Assembly: GCA_009746045.1 (NCBI GenBank)
Contig: RPFO01001488.1
Span: 1 to 64,000, forward strand
Length of the DNA stretch: 64,000 bases
Direction: 5' to 3'
Origin: Mesostigma viride
Taxonomy: Eukaryota; Streptophyta; Mesostigmatophyceae; Mesostigmatales; Mesostigmataceae
How positions within the stretch are numbered: the stretch's first letter is position 1; every line of letters starts with the position of its first letter. The notes under the pieces are model-generated. The model saw only the letters and a list, made by a program, of their open reading frames with translations, had not been told where the DNA came from and searched no databases. A program made the translations under genes and the position numbers. Below, piece by piece: positions 11,962 through 23,412 of this stretch.

Positions 11962-12313
11962 AATTAATTAATTAATTAATTAAACTCGTGCTCCCGTTGG
12001 GGAGTCACGGAGCACCGAAGTGCTTTTAATCCCTGTGTGTGCACTACAGGAGAAAGGGCAGAGACCCCCAGTCTCCTTCATGCCAAAGGCATGCCACAGC
12101 TGCAATCGGGCGCGGCTAGCTAAAAGGACAGGCTAACGATCCGGCAAACTGTGGGTGCAATAAGACCCATGTGAGCATGTCATAGCAAGGAGCGTGGGCA
12201 AGTAATCTGAACATAGCCAGGGCGTAGCATGGCTGTACTAGAACTAGGCTAAGGCTATGGCTGGTTGTGTACCGTGCGTTGGCGGCACGTGACTAGGTTT
12301 GTTGGCACAGCTT
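11962..12313 (-). mobile_element. LINE 3'-end fragment (5'-truncated copy) inserted in gag
   Basis: On the minus strand this is the 3' untranslated end of the same LINE family as 26620-28585, finishing in (TTAA)n. GGGACGCGTT is duplicated on both sides (11952-11961 and 12314-12323), a 10-bp target duplication. The two copies share the hairpins AGCAC-TTCG-GTGCT and CTCCC-CAAC-GGGAG. Only about 350 bp of the element is present, which is typical of incomplete target-primed reverse transcription. Confidence 0.88.
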
Positions 12314-12522
12314 GGGACGCGTTGGCCAACTGTACCCAGGCAGGCCTGACGCTACCACAACTGATACGTGGAGACGTGTACCAACCTGAGGGCTAAAATC
12401 CCCCAGTGTTCTGATTCTGAAGCTCTTCATCGGTTTCTTCATGGGCTCTCCCCTCAAGTCAGGGTGGATATTGACAAGCATTTCTCCCCTTACGACTATG
12501 TCGAGTGGAAGTGGGATACTGT

Positions 12523-14267
12523 CAGAGTGAGATCGTACGTTATACGCGTTATACAGTCACGGTGGAGTATAATGTATAATACGGTATAATACGGTATAAT
12601 ATGGTATTATACGTTTTCGTACGGACACACTCAGAATACTCTGATTTTACACATTTTAAGACACCCACCATCAATCCACATGTTTTTAACACTGTTTTGG
12701 ACATAATCCAAGGTTGCCCTACCCTCGGCTATACTCTATACGGTGGATATTGTGGACACGATCGATGTATTGCATGTAATACTGAGAATGTAAACGTGCG
12801 CATGCATAATTGTGTGTATGTGTATATATGTGGCTTTATATTGGTTATGTTTACTTGGGTGCCTTCACTTTGATGCAAGTAATTATGTATTTTAATATAT
12901 ATATGTGGCTGTGCATGCACGCAAATACTACAGTAGTATACAATTAATGCATGTAGTATGTTTGCATGGTGCGATGCTATGTGAATATACTGAGCTGCAT
13001 GTGACTACAGGTGTGTGACTCGTGGTGTGCATTAATTAATTAATTAACTGAATTAATTAATTAATATTAATTAATCTCGCGTCCCCGTTGGGGGACCACG
13101 GAGGCTAAACAGGTGGGGATGTGATAAGTAACTCACATATTCTCACCTTCCATACAACAACCTTGTTTTCCAGCAGCTGAAGAGCATGACAGGCGTCTAT
13201 GAGCTCGCCAGCTCCTTGCAACGGTGATGCCGCTCCCAGGCAGCTAGGGTCCTTGACTACGCAATATAGAATGTCTACCGTGTGAAAACCTCCATACAGG
13301 AAGCGTAGCAAAGCCAGATAACTGCCCGATCAATTCTGGGTAGCTTTAGGAAGCATGGCATACGCAGCGTAAGGAAAACCATTGAAAGCTGCGGAAAATC
13401 TGATAGCACAACTGCAACAAGTGGAGAACAAAATAGCAAGAAAAACCCAGAAACGGCGCAAAAAGTTTCATGCCAGGTTCATTAAGAGCGCAAACAGACT
13501 GGGCGGTGACATGCGGCAAATCAACGTACCACGGCCGGCATTATTTCCTACCCAGGCGCGCAAGAAAAGCCAGCCAGCCATGGATGGATTAACCGCGGAT
13601 CGCGCAGGCCTGAACGAAATCATTTTAGAAATGACAGGAAATGGCCGCAGATCGAAGATGCTTAGGTTATTTTCATGGTGTCCGTTACTAAACGGCTCTT
13701 GCTGCATCAAAATAACCCACGAATGTCGAGTTCTACCGTCGCAGGCACACATGCTAGATTATTCATCGCGGCCAAATTGACGTTGGATGAGACCCCCGTG
13801 CAAATCTGTACCAACAAAGGCAGCGAATTTGCAAATAGTGCAGATCTTGCTATGAAACATCATAATAGAACATCACTTTTAACCATCGGCTTAATTTTTT
13901 CGCCTGTCGCCCGCCGGATTAGCCATATTTTAACGGAACGCACGTCGCCATGGCCACCTCCGCACGGTGCGCGCACTGTGCACCACAATGTCAAAATAAG
14001 ATCGCGTCGAATTGTGAAAGTTCAGACGGGTCAGTACTTAGTAGAGATACGAAATCTGTGGCTTCAAATCGTTGCCCTGTCGTTCTGGGACTTCTGGCAT
14101 CCTAGCCGCGCAAAACGTAAAAAAAACGCGGAAAACACGGCATTATACGGTATTATACGTCATTATGCGCTAAAACGTATTACGTATGAAAAATTATACG
14201 CTAAAAGCCAGCGTATTACGTATTATACCGTATTATACCGTATTATACGGCGTATGATCTCACACTG
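12523..14267. mobile_element. hAT-like non-autonomous DNA transposon in gag
   Basis: Termini are inverted: CAGAGTGAGATCGTACG at the left, and at the right the complement of CAGTGTGAGATCATACG. The 8-bp target duplication GATACTGT sits at 12515-12522 and 14268-14275. An 8-bp duplication with CAG-type ends is the hAT signature. Both subterminal regions carry TATAATACGG repeats in opposite orientation (about 12565-12610 and 14210-14250). No transposase is present; the 13382-13780 frame (Lys/Arg-rich) has no recognisable domain. Between 13031 and 13105 a further LINE 3' end is nested inside. Confidence 0.82.
13031..13105 (-). mobile_element. Short LINE 3'-end remnant with (TTAA)n tail
   Basis: An ATTAATTAA-rich stretch is followed by TCTCGCGTCCCCGTTGGGGGACCACGG, which matches in arrangement the CTCCCGTTGGGGAGTCACGG 3' end of the LINE at 26620-28585 read on the minus strand. 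It is a diverged relative nested inside the hAT-like element. Confidence 0.65.
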
Positions 14268-14805
14268 GATACTGTGCTGTCCTATGCTCTTACGCTGTGC
14301 CGTGTACCCGACTTTTCCCTCAAGTGGGAGCCCACTGCAGGCAACCAACCATCTGCTATCAAGAAGCCCATGAACCAGCTGAATGCTGTGATGGAGGAGC
14401 TTAATGCCCTGGAGCAATCCAAGGGTGCCTGCTTCACCTGTGGACAGCTTGGGCACTTTGCACGGGATTGCCCCAAGCGAGACCAGTTTCCTGCTGATAC
14501 CAGAGGCCCTCAGGGGGTGCTGCCATTCACCAGGCCACCCAGTCTGCCTCCAGGGCCGGTGAACCAGAGCAACCACAGGATGCAGCCTGGATTCAAGCCC
14601 AATTTTCAGACGTCAGGCAGGGGACCCTTCCAGCCCAAGACCTTCAGCAGACAGGACAGGAGGAGGATGGTAAACGCCCTTTGGCACCTTCTGGCCGAGT
14701 CGAGGACGAGGGAGATGAGGGAGAGGATGACCCAAATGAGCAGCAGGTGCAACCTTCAGTGGGGAGCTCGTCTTCAGATCAACCTCCTGAGTTGCCAAAA
14801 AACTA

Positions 14806-15231
14806 GTGGAGCCCCCAGGACTACGTCCAGCAGTGGAGCTGATTGGTTTGCCTGATGTGCATGTTCGCCCTGTGAACAACCTGTCTGTTTCTGGCACTAT
14901 CCCCTCTTGTGGCCCTCCTATCCCCAGTAAGCTTTTGAAGTTTCAAGCTAGGCTGTTAAACGTGCCAGTCCCTTTGGCCCAGCCTGTATGTCTCTTCATG
15001 ATTGACTCTGGTGCAGGGAGTAACTACATCTCTACTTCTACTATGGTGCAGGAGCTGCAGTTGCCAGTACTTCCTCACCCTGTACCTGTCAGGGTCCAGT
15101 ATTCTGATGGTAGGCAGAGTAACTCACCAGGCTATGTGCACTTGATGTTTCAGGTGTGCCCATCCCAAACCCTGTCAGTCACTGCAGACGTCGTTCCACT
15201 CACTGCTGCTGACGTACGTGGTGATTCTGGG
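14806..15231 (+). pseudogene. Chromovirus pol, protease segment
   Basis: The frame encodes a retropepsin-like domain with the catalytic motif in CLFMIDSGAGSNYIS, followed by beta-strand-like segments PVRVQYSDGR and SVTADVVPL. In the family this aspartic protease works as a dimer to cut Gag and Pol. The C-terminal flap/ILG region is missing because the copia element enters at 15237. The host sequence continues at 23408. Confidence 0.8.
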
Positions 15232-15236
15232 GATGC

Positions 15237-15880
15237 ATTTAGATGAACGCGGATCAGTGAGTTTCTGGTCTTCCCAAGATGTGATGAATGGAGCCATGGT
15301 TTCAACCAGCGGCTTTTAACCTTTACCACAGTTGCCTCACTACCCTGTGGTCACTAGCCTGAGGCGGCAGCGCCCACGGACGGTGTTGGGAAAAGACGCT
15401 TGGCCACTGCTGTGTCCGAGCCTTTCTAGGTCTCACCATTGCTGCCAGGCCTTGCACGCCTTGGCAGGTCCGCCACTGTCAATTTCCTTGGTTGCATCAA
15501 TCCAGGACGTCTGTTCTTCCATGAATGACAGTAACGCTCTGGATTTATCCGTCATGACAAGTACCCGTCCATCCCAGGCCTGCAGGACTGCCAGTCCTGA
15601 AGTCCTGTGACATTCTTGGTACCATCAACCAATATTGACCACAGTACCTCCTAGTGACAGTCGGTCCTGTGACACGTAACGTGTGATGGTTCACCCAACA
15701 CTGCCACGTGCCCTGTCCCTCACGTGTCCTTAGTCCTGGTACTGCTGTAGCGTCCGGCGGCATTACTTCGGGACTTGATAACTCTCAAGTTCCTTGTCCA
15801 AATGAGGCGTTTAGCACGGCGTTGGAAAGGCCACTTCAAGTATGATATGCTTAGCATATTGCATCACCAATATGCTAACT
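15237..15880 (-). repeat. Copia-element 3' LTR
   Basis: 644 bp, paired with 22764-23407. The few visible differences include GCAGCGCCC against GCAGTACCC and TATGATATGC against TATGACATGC. The outer edge touches the GATGC target duplication. Confidence 0.92.
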
Positions 15881-16843
15881 CCAACCCTTTCTTGTTTTGG
15901 AGCTGCAAGCTTCACACCATGACCAACCCATTCCTTGCTGCCTTGTGAAATGGACACCTGGTTACCCTGGACTTATAATAAGCCTCATGAGCACCCCTTT
16001 TGCCACCTTAATGGTATCCTTCTTAGGGATCTATGGTTCAACCCTGCCATCTGATCATTAACTTGACCTGCAGGTCATCCCCAACCCTTTCTTTTGCAAC
16101 TGTACCTTGGCTTGGGCTTAAAGGAGGATATTGAATATTCCTTAGGCAACATATCCTGGATATCTGAATGAGAGGCCCTGACTACAGGAAACGTATTACA
16201 GTGAGTTCCTGGTCTTCCCAGTTATCACTGGCGCCCGTTTCATGGCGCCCGCCCCGAGCGTTCCAGGCATCATCCATCCAAATGTTCACCAATGGAAACC
16301 ACTTCAACACCACTGTGCCACTGCTTGATGGGGAGCCCATGTCATCACTGGGTGTTAAAGCCCAGGAGTCATACATACCAGGCTGTGGCTCAACTAGGGA
16401 ATCGAACCCTACCCCAGAACCCCAGGTTAAACTTAACCTGGTCACATGACAGACAACAAGAGAGATTGGCATACAACATGATTATGTTTTATTATAGAAT
16501 ATCCACCAAAACCAATGTTGAGTGTTCCCAGTGGACCAGCCTGCACCAGCAAGGCCCAACTGTCAGGTTACAACACCATAATATCCAAGGTTGTCACTTA
16601 TTCACAGCTAAAGAAAACTAAACAAGAGAGATATATACAAACAACCTGGAAGAACTCTCAACATGGCCTGCCCTGTCATGGCCTAACTGCCCGAGGCCAA
16701 AGGCATCCCACTGTGCTAATCCTTTACAGGAAGAGCTTGCTCCTGTTGAGCCTTCTACCTGCTTGGTGACAGGTAGGCTACCTGTTGCCCTCCCCCCTGG
16801 GGACAACAGCACTGGTCAGCCACCAACTGGCAAAGGCTGGACT
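15881..16843. other. Copia-element 3' untranslated region
   Basis: Between the pol stop and the 3' LTR. It has no coding frame of note. It contains a second partial copy of the PPT-like motif (CCAACCCTTTCTTTTGC on the plus strand at about 16081). Confidence 0.6.
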
Positions 16844-19800
16844 TCAAGTCCCACCAGAAAAGGGGTCCATGAGCCCTTTGAGCACAGGGTATTGTAGCTC
16901 AGCCTTGCTCTCCAGCTTGGTGAGGGCGTCTGCTGGGTTGTCAACACCAGGCACATGTTCAAGATGAGCAAGGTAAGACATCTCCTTCAGCAACAAATAA
17001 TCCAGATCCCTGCTCCTGGCGAGCTGTCTGTGCACAAACTGCACCATGCCCATGCTGTCTGTCTTGACCAGTGTGTGCAGCTGCAAGCTACAGGAAGCTA
17101 CCTGACAGAGCTGGTAGAATAACTCCCTGAGGTAAAGAGCAGTGTGTAGCCCCTCACATATTGCCCTGCACTCAGCAATGTCACTGCTGGGCGTCACCCT
17201 GTTCTGTAACCTACTGTACCAGCTGACCAGAGAAGTGTGCTCCTGTTGTAGTGTAATGAGTGCTGCTGCCCTACCCCTGACATCCGTCACCTTCCTGCTG
17301 TCCATGGAACTGTCCACAAAAAGCACCATGTTGAGTGGTTTGTACAAGTCCACAGCTGCCAGTATGAGTGGAGGTGAGCTCCTGACAGACTCAACCACCT
17401 GCTCTGCCCCTACCTCAACCAGCTGAGCATCTGTGAGCCTACTCAGCACCAACAAATCTGGGGCACAAATGCTAGCTAGCCAAGCCAACATTCCCCTGAT
17501 TGTGGCACACCTGGCCTGGGTAATGGGCTGCTGGAGGGCATCAATGATCTGCTGAGGATAGTTGTTGCCACCCTCCATCTTGATAAACCAAGTACCTGCC
17601 CTCTTGATCAGCGTGGCCTGCATTCCACAAAACACCATGGGCTCATCCTGCTTCATGTGCTGGACCTTTCCTAACTCAAACCTCTTCTGGATCTTGGACA
17701 GTACTGAATCCACCCACTCAGGAGGCCCTAAAAGGTGCAGGTCATCTCCATGCAGAGATGCAAACACAGGCAACCCTTCATGAGTACTCTGGAACAAGCA
17801 AGGATCAACTGGAGACACAGTAAAGCCACAGTGAGTTTTCAGAAACTTTTCCAGGCTCTTTCTCCAGATGATAGGGCTGGACCTGAGACCCTCCAAACCC
17901 TTGAGTATTCTGAGATATTTTGACTTGATCTCTGCTCTCCACACCTTGGGCACTGTTACAAAGAAGGGAGGGATATCACGCCACGTCTCCTTGGCCTGCT
18001 CCACATCACCTTGAGAAAAGCCCTCTTGAAATCAATCAGCACAGAGCTGTACGCAATGCCCTTGACCAGGAAAGACAGATATATACACAGAACAATCCTC
18101 CAGGTATCATGCAGCATCCCAGGCGTATACAACTCCTCATCTGTCAGCTCCCCCGTGCCATGGTACTCAGTCACAACTGGCCTCACATGTGGCACCTGCA
18201 CACCGTCTATCTCCTTCAGCTTGAGCACAAACAAGAGCCTTAGCAACTGATGCTCCCTGGGCAACTCATCCACAGGCTCAGCACAGTTAGACACTATCCA
18301 GTCATGCCCACTGGAGACAAACCCTAGAATCCATGCCTTAGCCATCTTGGGGCTTTGCATCAACTCTACCAACTGGTGCCAGGAAATAGGACTGTGACCA
18401 GCAATCTGGTACTTGTGCACCCCCAAGTCCCGTGGATCTAGGGTGGTTGGGATGATCAACAAGTCCTCAGCAATGGGCTCCTTGCCTTCAGGCCCCACAC
18501 TCTGCTGCCCCTTCACAGCCTTGACTGCCACAGCTAGACCCTTGGAGTAGTGATATCTCTGGAGGGGCAAACTGCCATGACCTTCTAGTGCAAGCTCATC
18601 TGCTGACAGAGTCACTCCTGGCATGCACAAGAAATTCTGGCCCAAAATGGCAGGCCCCTGGTACCCTTCCACCACACAGAACGCAGTGGGGACACCCAGG
18701 ATAGGCACAGTCACTTCCCCTAGGATCTTCATTGTTACAGTGCCCGTAAAGTCACTCACTGCCCTGCAGCCAGCCTTATTCACCTTCAGGCCCTGAGCAT
18801 CCTCCACCCTGATGATAGACACCTCTGAGTTAGTATCCACTTCTAGGGTAGCAGCCCAGCAAGAACCCCATTCAGTCAACTTAGATACCTTGGGATCCTT
18901 GTGCTTGTTGAACATGAGCGACCGGACAATGTCTGCCATGAGTGGCCTCTTGGACCCTGGTGCAGGCCCAGCCCCCGTTGGCTCCACCACAGGTGATGCA
19001 GTTGCCTCCTGCACCTCATCATCATCAGAGGGATAGCCACCTCCCACGTCAGTGACAGGCACATCAACTACCTGGTCCTTAACCTGGCCCTCCAGCCAAC
19101 ACTGGGGTCCAGGCCCGTCTGCAGGCCAGATTGCATGTGGCTTGCGTTCCTTGACGTTGGCCCAGCTCAACCTGTAAACATGCCTGGGATTACTCTCCAA
19201 GGCCACAAGGCAGGAACGATTGGCATCTTCCACACAGGTCACCACCCCGTTCTGCCACTTGCCCCTCTTGCCCTGCATTGATGGCTCCTTCCACATTCTG
19301 ACCTTCAGCCCCACCTGAGGCCTCAGCACATTCCAGCCCCTATCCTTGCGTCTCAACTGAGCAAACACCCTGTCTGCTTTCCTCAAGCATGCCTGGACCA
19401 CTTCCTGGGCTAGCATCCCAAACTGCAGTGCTACAGGATTGACAGCCACCCCGTCATAATAGTAGTTTATTCTGAGGTTCAACTGTTCTTCCACCTGCCT
19501 GGTCCACACTGCCCTCTCCAAAGCAGATGCTACCAGTGGCACCTTAGGTTCTGCCAGCACTACGGTCTTGACCTCCCTGATGGATCTCTCCACAGCACCT
19601 TGCTGTCCATGGCTCTCCCTGGGCGTGACCAGCAGCTTGCATGGCAGTTGCTCCTGCTGTGACAGTAGGCACTCAAACTGAATATCAGCCTGTACTGTCT
19701 TGTACACCCCAAAGCCTGGTAAGAGAGTCTGCAAGCCCAGCAGCAGGGTATTCCCCTTCATATCTGGCAGAATCTGGAGCAGCCTGTACCTGCTAAATCT

Positions 19801-20379
19801 GTCCACTGCCACCAAAATGTATAAGCCCCTGATATGCTGGACGTCTACCTGGATGTCCCCCTTCTCCCTGGCAGGCTCCCTAGCATGGGACCTTGGCTTC
19901 TTGGCAGCATTCTCCTTACAAGCACATTGCTCAGCTGCAGCCCTGCATGCTTCCCTCAGTGGCTCATCTCCAATCTTCCAACCAAACATCTCAGCCATGG
20001 CTGTGTGACCAAAGATATTGTGCAGCCTGCGTCCAGCATCCGTGTAGCTCAGTTGCCTAGCCAGATTACGCACCTGGGAAGACGCCTGGACGGGCCCTGC
20101 GTGTGAGGACGCAACATCCACCTTCTGCATCTTGGATCCAGAGGACCCAGCAGACCCTCCCAGCAGAGCATCTAGGCTCCCAGAGCCAACCCTGTCTGGG
20201 GACCCTCCACCTGTTGACAGTTGAGGGGATTGTTGTGCTGCAGCATGCATGCAATCTTGTGGAATGAGAACATCAGTACACCCCTGGTGCTGATCAGAGG
20301 TGGCACCCTGCCCAGATTTATTTACATGTGAAGCTGTGTCCCCACAGGGTGTCTCACTATGTACACGGGACTGCTTCAC
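16844..20379 (-). pseudogene. Copia-type pol: integrase - protease-like - RT - RNase H
   Basis: The frame starting at 20379 has an integrase HHCC region (LHNIFGHTAMAEM...CAAAEQCACK-type spacing), then catalytic segments GDIQVDVQHI, VQADIQFE and GAVERSIREVK. Near residues 505-590 follows a retropepsin-like fold with LEVDTNSEVSII (DTN where DTG/DSG is usual) and the GPAILGQNFL closing motif. RT begins with VLIDFKRAFLK. A frameshift near 18000 moves to the frame ending at 16844, which carries GLEGLRSSPIIWRKSLEKFL, SPVDPCLF, the catalytic LHGDDLHLLG, and copia RNase H (VLFVDSSMDSRK, SSDIAECRAI, NPADALTK). Protease after integrase is not the usual copia order. One frameshift plus the atypical DTN mean activity is doubtful. 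Confidence 0.87.
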
Positions 20380-20382
20380 TAG

Positions 20383-21706
20383 TCACTTCTGATCAGACTG
20401 CCCCTTCTTCTTGTTTGGGCAATCCCTCTTCCAGTGACCTTCCTTGCCACAAGCAAAACACTTGCTCTTGCCAGACCCTCCCCCTGGGGCCTTGCTGTCC
20501 TGCTTGTTCTGGTTGCCTGAGGCCTGATTGTTATTCTGCCCCTGGCCACCACCCTTACCCTGCTGATGGCTGTTACGGTTGCCAGACTGGTTCCCCTGAT
20601 TCTGGTTCCCCTGCTGACCTCCTCCACCACCCTGGTTCTGCTCCTTCTGGGCCTGCTTCCTTCTCCTGCTACCATACCGTGTCCCAGATGGGGTACGGTT
20701 CTTGCCCTGGCTAGCCTGAGACGCTGACCCTCCCTGAGAACTGATACCCTTGCAGGTAGGGACCCGGGTCCTGAAGTTTAGTATCACACGCTTCAGAGCC
20801 CCCCAGGTGCCATCAGTGAGATCACAGAGCTGCCTAGCAGTAGCCCTACCTTCCTCTGACAAGCCCATCTTATCAAAGAAGTGGTCTGCTGCTGCCCTGA
20901 CTGTCACACTGAAGCCCTGCTTCTTGCCTGCCTCCACGATCAACTCAAACCTGGCCAGCTCAGCAGCCACCTCACCCTTGATCTCAAACTCATCAAATTC
21001 TCTCTTCTTTTCCATGGTGAGATTGTGAACCCTGTCAGAAAACTCCTCCTTGATGTCATCCAGGAACTGCAGCCAAGTGTGCCCCTCTTTCAGAGCATGC
21101 CTAGCCATGTCATTGACCCTTTCAGACGACCCCTTGTTTGCGGTGGAAGAGTGAAACACCCTGACAATATCCACACCTGCTGCGACAGAGCCCACGACTA
21201 GCTTCATGTCATCAAGCCATTTATCCAGGTTGTCTTGCTTCAGGGAGGGTTGAGCGCTTTCTGCCCATTCATGACTGTCACAGCATCAGAAAATGGACGG
21301 GTGCCAGGCAACACACTCCCCACACGCACTGGTGGTGCCTGGGGAGGGTCAATCCTAGCCTCCAAACGCTCGGGCAACATACCAGACACCCTATCGTGAA
21401 CAGCAGCTTGCTTTGCAGCACGCACACCTGGGGTGACGATGGCGTCCTCCTCACCAGGCGTTGTGAGCACCACTGCTCCGTAGGTCGCCTGGCACGCTTG
21501 ACTTTCTCCGCCTCAGCTTGCCCATCACGCCACCGCTTGTGTGTTCTCCCGGCTCTGGGGTCCATCTCTGGGATAGGTTGCCCAGCTGGCGCCTCCACGC
21601 CCCTCTCCTCCATCGCCTCCCCTTCCTCTCTGGCGATGTCCTCCTCTGCCGTTCGCTCCCGTTGCTCCTCGAATGTCGCCGCACCCCGGCTTGCCCTCCT
21701 AGGCAT
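20383..21706 (-). pseudogene. Copia-element gag with CCHC knuckle, frameshifted
   Basis: Start chosen at 21706 (MPRRASRGAATFEEQRER). The N-terminal acidic/basic stretch changes frame near 21470 and again near 21245, after which an uninterrupted frame covers the helical core (KWLDDMKLVV...TWLQFLDDIKEEFSDRV), a Gln/Gly/Asn-rich linker and the zinc knuckle CFACGKEGHWKRDC just before the stop. In this family Gag packages the RNA. The stop at 20383 is separated from the pol frame by only a few bases. Confidence 0.8.
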
Positions 21707-21953
21707 TATATACAATGGCTGCGACCAACTTTGCAACAAGAAAACAGCAAACTCTCCACCTATCCTCCACCCCCTCAAGCCTCGTTTTCAGACGAAGCTT
21801 CTCCTGCAACCGGTGCAGGTGCTGGCTCGTGGAACGGTCCCTCCACCGGATTCAATGGCTGCCCCTGGTCGTCGTGAGTAGGCACAGGCCTAATAACCAC
21901 CGGAAGCCTCAAACCATACGCGTAATCACGTATCCAGCGAGAACGCCCCCACC

Positions 21954-22739
21954 TCAGCAAATGGCCTCACCTAAACCAACGTTGTCGTCAATGTGGTAGC
22001 GATTAAGCTCGTCCCGCTGCGCCTGCTCACGGCCCTCCTGAGAGCCGTCGCCCTCGTGACGCCTCTGGGCCGGCTGTACTACCGCCCCTGCTGGCTGATC
22101 TACGAAGTCGTAGAAGGCGTCGTCGGCTGAGACCTCTCGACCGCCAACCACGTCGACAGTCAAACTTAGCTGGTTTAACTCTCGGCGAGAATGTGGAGTA
22201 TCCCGACTAGTGTAGATGGAGAAGGGATTAAGAGTAATGAAGACACGATCAGCAGCGCCTCTGGTCAACTCTAAGACAGAGTGCGCCAGATTCTGGCACT
22301 CTGCCACCAACGCCTGCGTACTGCCACGAACGATGGCCTCCCGCCTGTCCCGGGCGACCTGCACCACGTTTGGCACGCCGGTGTAGTCGTCCCCAAGGCG
22401 GAGATTGGCGACAAGGTCGTTTATCTCTCGGGCACCCCCGAGGCTTATGGCAATTATCTGCAAAAGCAGAGTGACCACCTGCTCAAACGCGAATGCGTTT
22501 GTGTGGCCAGCCCGCCAAGACGCTGGCAGCCTTCTGATGATTTCCGCGAGGTCCTCGCGAAATCTCAGCAGCTGCTCGGCTGCTCCTCGGACGTACTCGC
22601 CCGGCGCCGACACCGCTCGAATATTTCGGCGCACTTCCTCCGAGTCCTCGTGCCCTCCTGCGGGTACTGGACTGGACGCCGCTACCGTTGCTGCACGCGC
22701 AAAGGTGTTTGTCCTAGCTTCAGAGTCCGAATTCGACAT
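21954..22739 (-). CDS. Leader ORF upstream of copia gag, unknown function
   Basis: A 261-codon frame starting MSNSDSEARTNTFARAAT about 25 bp inside the 5' LTR boundary. It is predicted to be mostly alpha-helical (REDLAEIIRRLPASW, QVVTLLLQIIAISLGG, LVAECQNLAHSVLEL) and ends in a Gln/Glu/Arg-rich tail. No zinc finger, protease or membrane signal is seen and no family is recognised. Ordinary copia elements have no gene here. The open frame is intact although gag and pol are broken. It could be an N-terminal Gag (matrix-like) portion separated from the rest by mutation. Confidence 0.55.
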   Translation of the reverse strand: MSNSDSEARTNTFARAATVAASSPVPAGGHEDSEEVRRNIRAVSAPGEYVRGAAEQLLRFREDLAEIIRRLPASWRAGHTNAFAFEQVVTLLLQIIAISLGGAREINDLVANLRLGDDYTGVPNVVQVARDRREAIVRGSTQALVAECQNLAHSVLELTRGAADRVFITLNPFSIYTSRDTPHSRRELNQLSLTVDVVGGREVSADDAFYDFVDQPAGAVVQPAQRRHEGDGSQEGREQAQRDELNRYHIDDNVGLGEAIC

Positions 22740-22763
22740 ATCCGTCGACCAGACTGTAATACG

Positions 22764-23407
22764 ATTTAGATGAACGCGGATCAGTGAGTTTCTGGTCTTC
22801 CCAAGATGTGATGAATGGAGCCATGGTTTCAACCAGCGGCTTTTAACCTTTACCACAGTTGCCTCACTACCCTGTGGTCACTAGCCTGAGGCGGCAGTAC
22901 CCACGGACGGTGTTGGGAAAAGACGCTTGGCCACTGCTGTGTCCGAGCCTTTCTAGGTCTCACCATTGCTGCCAGGCCTTGCACGCCTTGGCAGGTCCGC
23001 CACTGTCAATTTCCTTGGTTGCATCAATCCAGGACGTCTGTTCTTCCATGAATGACAGTAACGCTCTGGATTTATCCGTCATGACAAGTACCCGTCCATC
23101 CCAGGCCTGCAGGACTGCCAGTCCTGAAGTCCTGTGACATTCTTGGTACCATCAACCAATATTGACCACAGTACCTCCTAGTGACAGTCGGTCCTGTGAC
23201 ACGTAACGTGTGATGGTTCACCCAACACTGCCACGTGCCCTGTCCCTCACGTGTCCTTAGTCCTGGTACTGCTGTAGCGTCCGGCGGCATTACTTCGGGA
23301 CTTGATAACTCTCAAGTTCCTTGTCCAAATGAGGCGTTTAGCACGGCGTTGGAAAGGCCACTTCAAGTATGACATGCTTAGCATATTGCATCACCAATAT
23401 GCTAACT
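22764..23407 (-). repeat. Copia-element 5' LTR
   Basis: 644 bp, the partner of 15237-15880. In element orientation it starts AGTTAGCATATTGG and ends TCATCTAAAT. The first bases after it (CGTATTACAGTCTGG) are not an obvious tRNA 3' complement. Confidence 0.92.
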
Positions 23408-23412
23408 GATGC

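Larger units (their letters stand above)
10926..14805 (+). pseudogene. Chromovirus gag, interrupted
   Basis: The start at 10926 (MSGSKTQSPL) gives a Ser/Thr-rich N terminus. The frame then shifts near 11345 into a coiled coil (VEEVEQDVGRLRQRIEEEEA) and the retro_gag core, which is cut at 11961 by a LINE fragment. It resumes at 12314 with (D)ALANCTQAG and LHRFLHGLSPQVRV, is cut again at 12522 by the hAT-like element, and resumes at 14268. A CCHC zinc knuckle, CFTCGQLGHFARDC, lies at 14430-14471 and binds nucleic acid in the family. A Pro/Gln-rich tail follows. Besides the insertions there are at least two frameshifts, so no full Gag can be made. Confidence 0.85.
15237..23407 (-). mobile_element. 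Copia-type LTR retrotransposon, complete, minus strand, with unusual domain order
   Basis: Two 644-bp LTRs (15237-15880 and 22764-23407) are almost identical, and GATGC is duplicated outside (15232-15236 and 23408-23412). On the minus strand the order is 5' LTR, a leader ORF, gag with CCHC, integrase, a protease-like domain, RT of the RVT_2 (copia) type, RNase H, then about 960 bp without a gene, and the 3' LTR. LTR ends are AGTTAG...CTAAAT in element orientation, not TG...CA. High LTR identity implies a recent insertion, yet gag and pol carry frameshifts. AAGAAAGGGTTGG immediately before the 3' LTR is a plausible PPT. No clear PBS was found after the 5' LTR. Confidence 0.9.
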
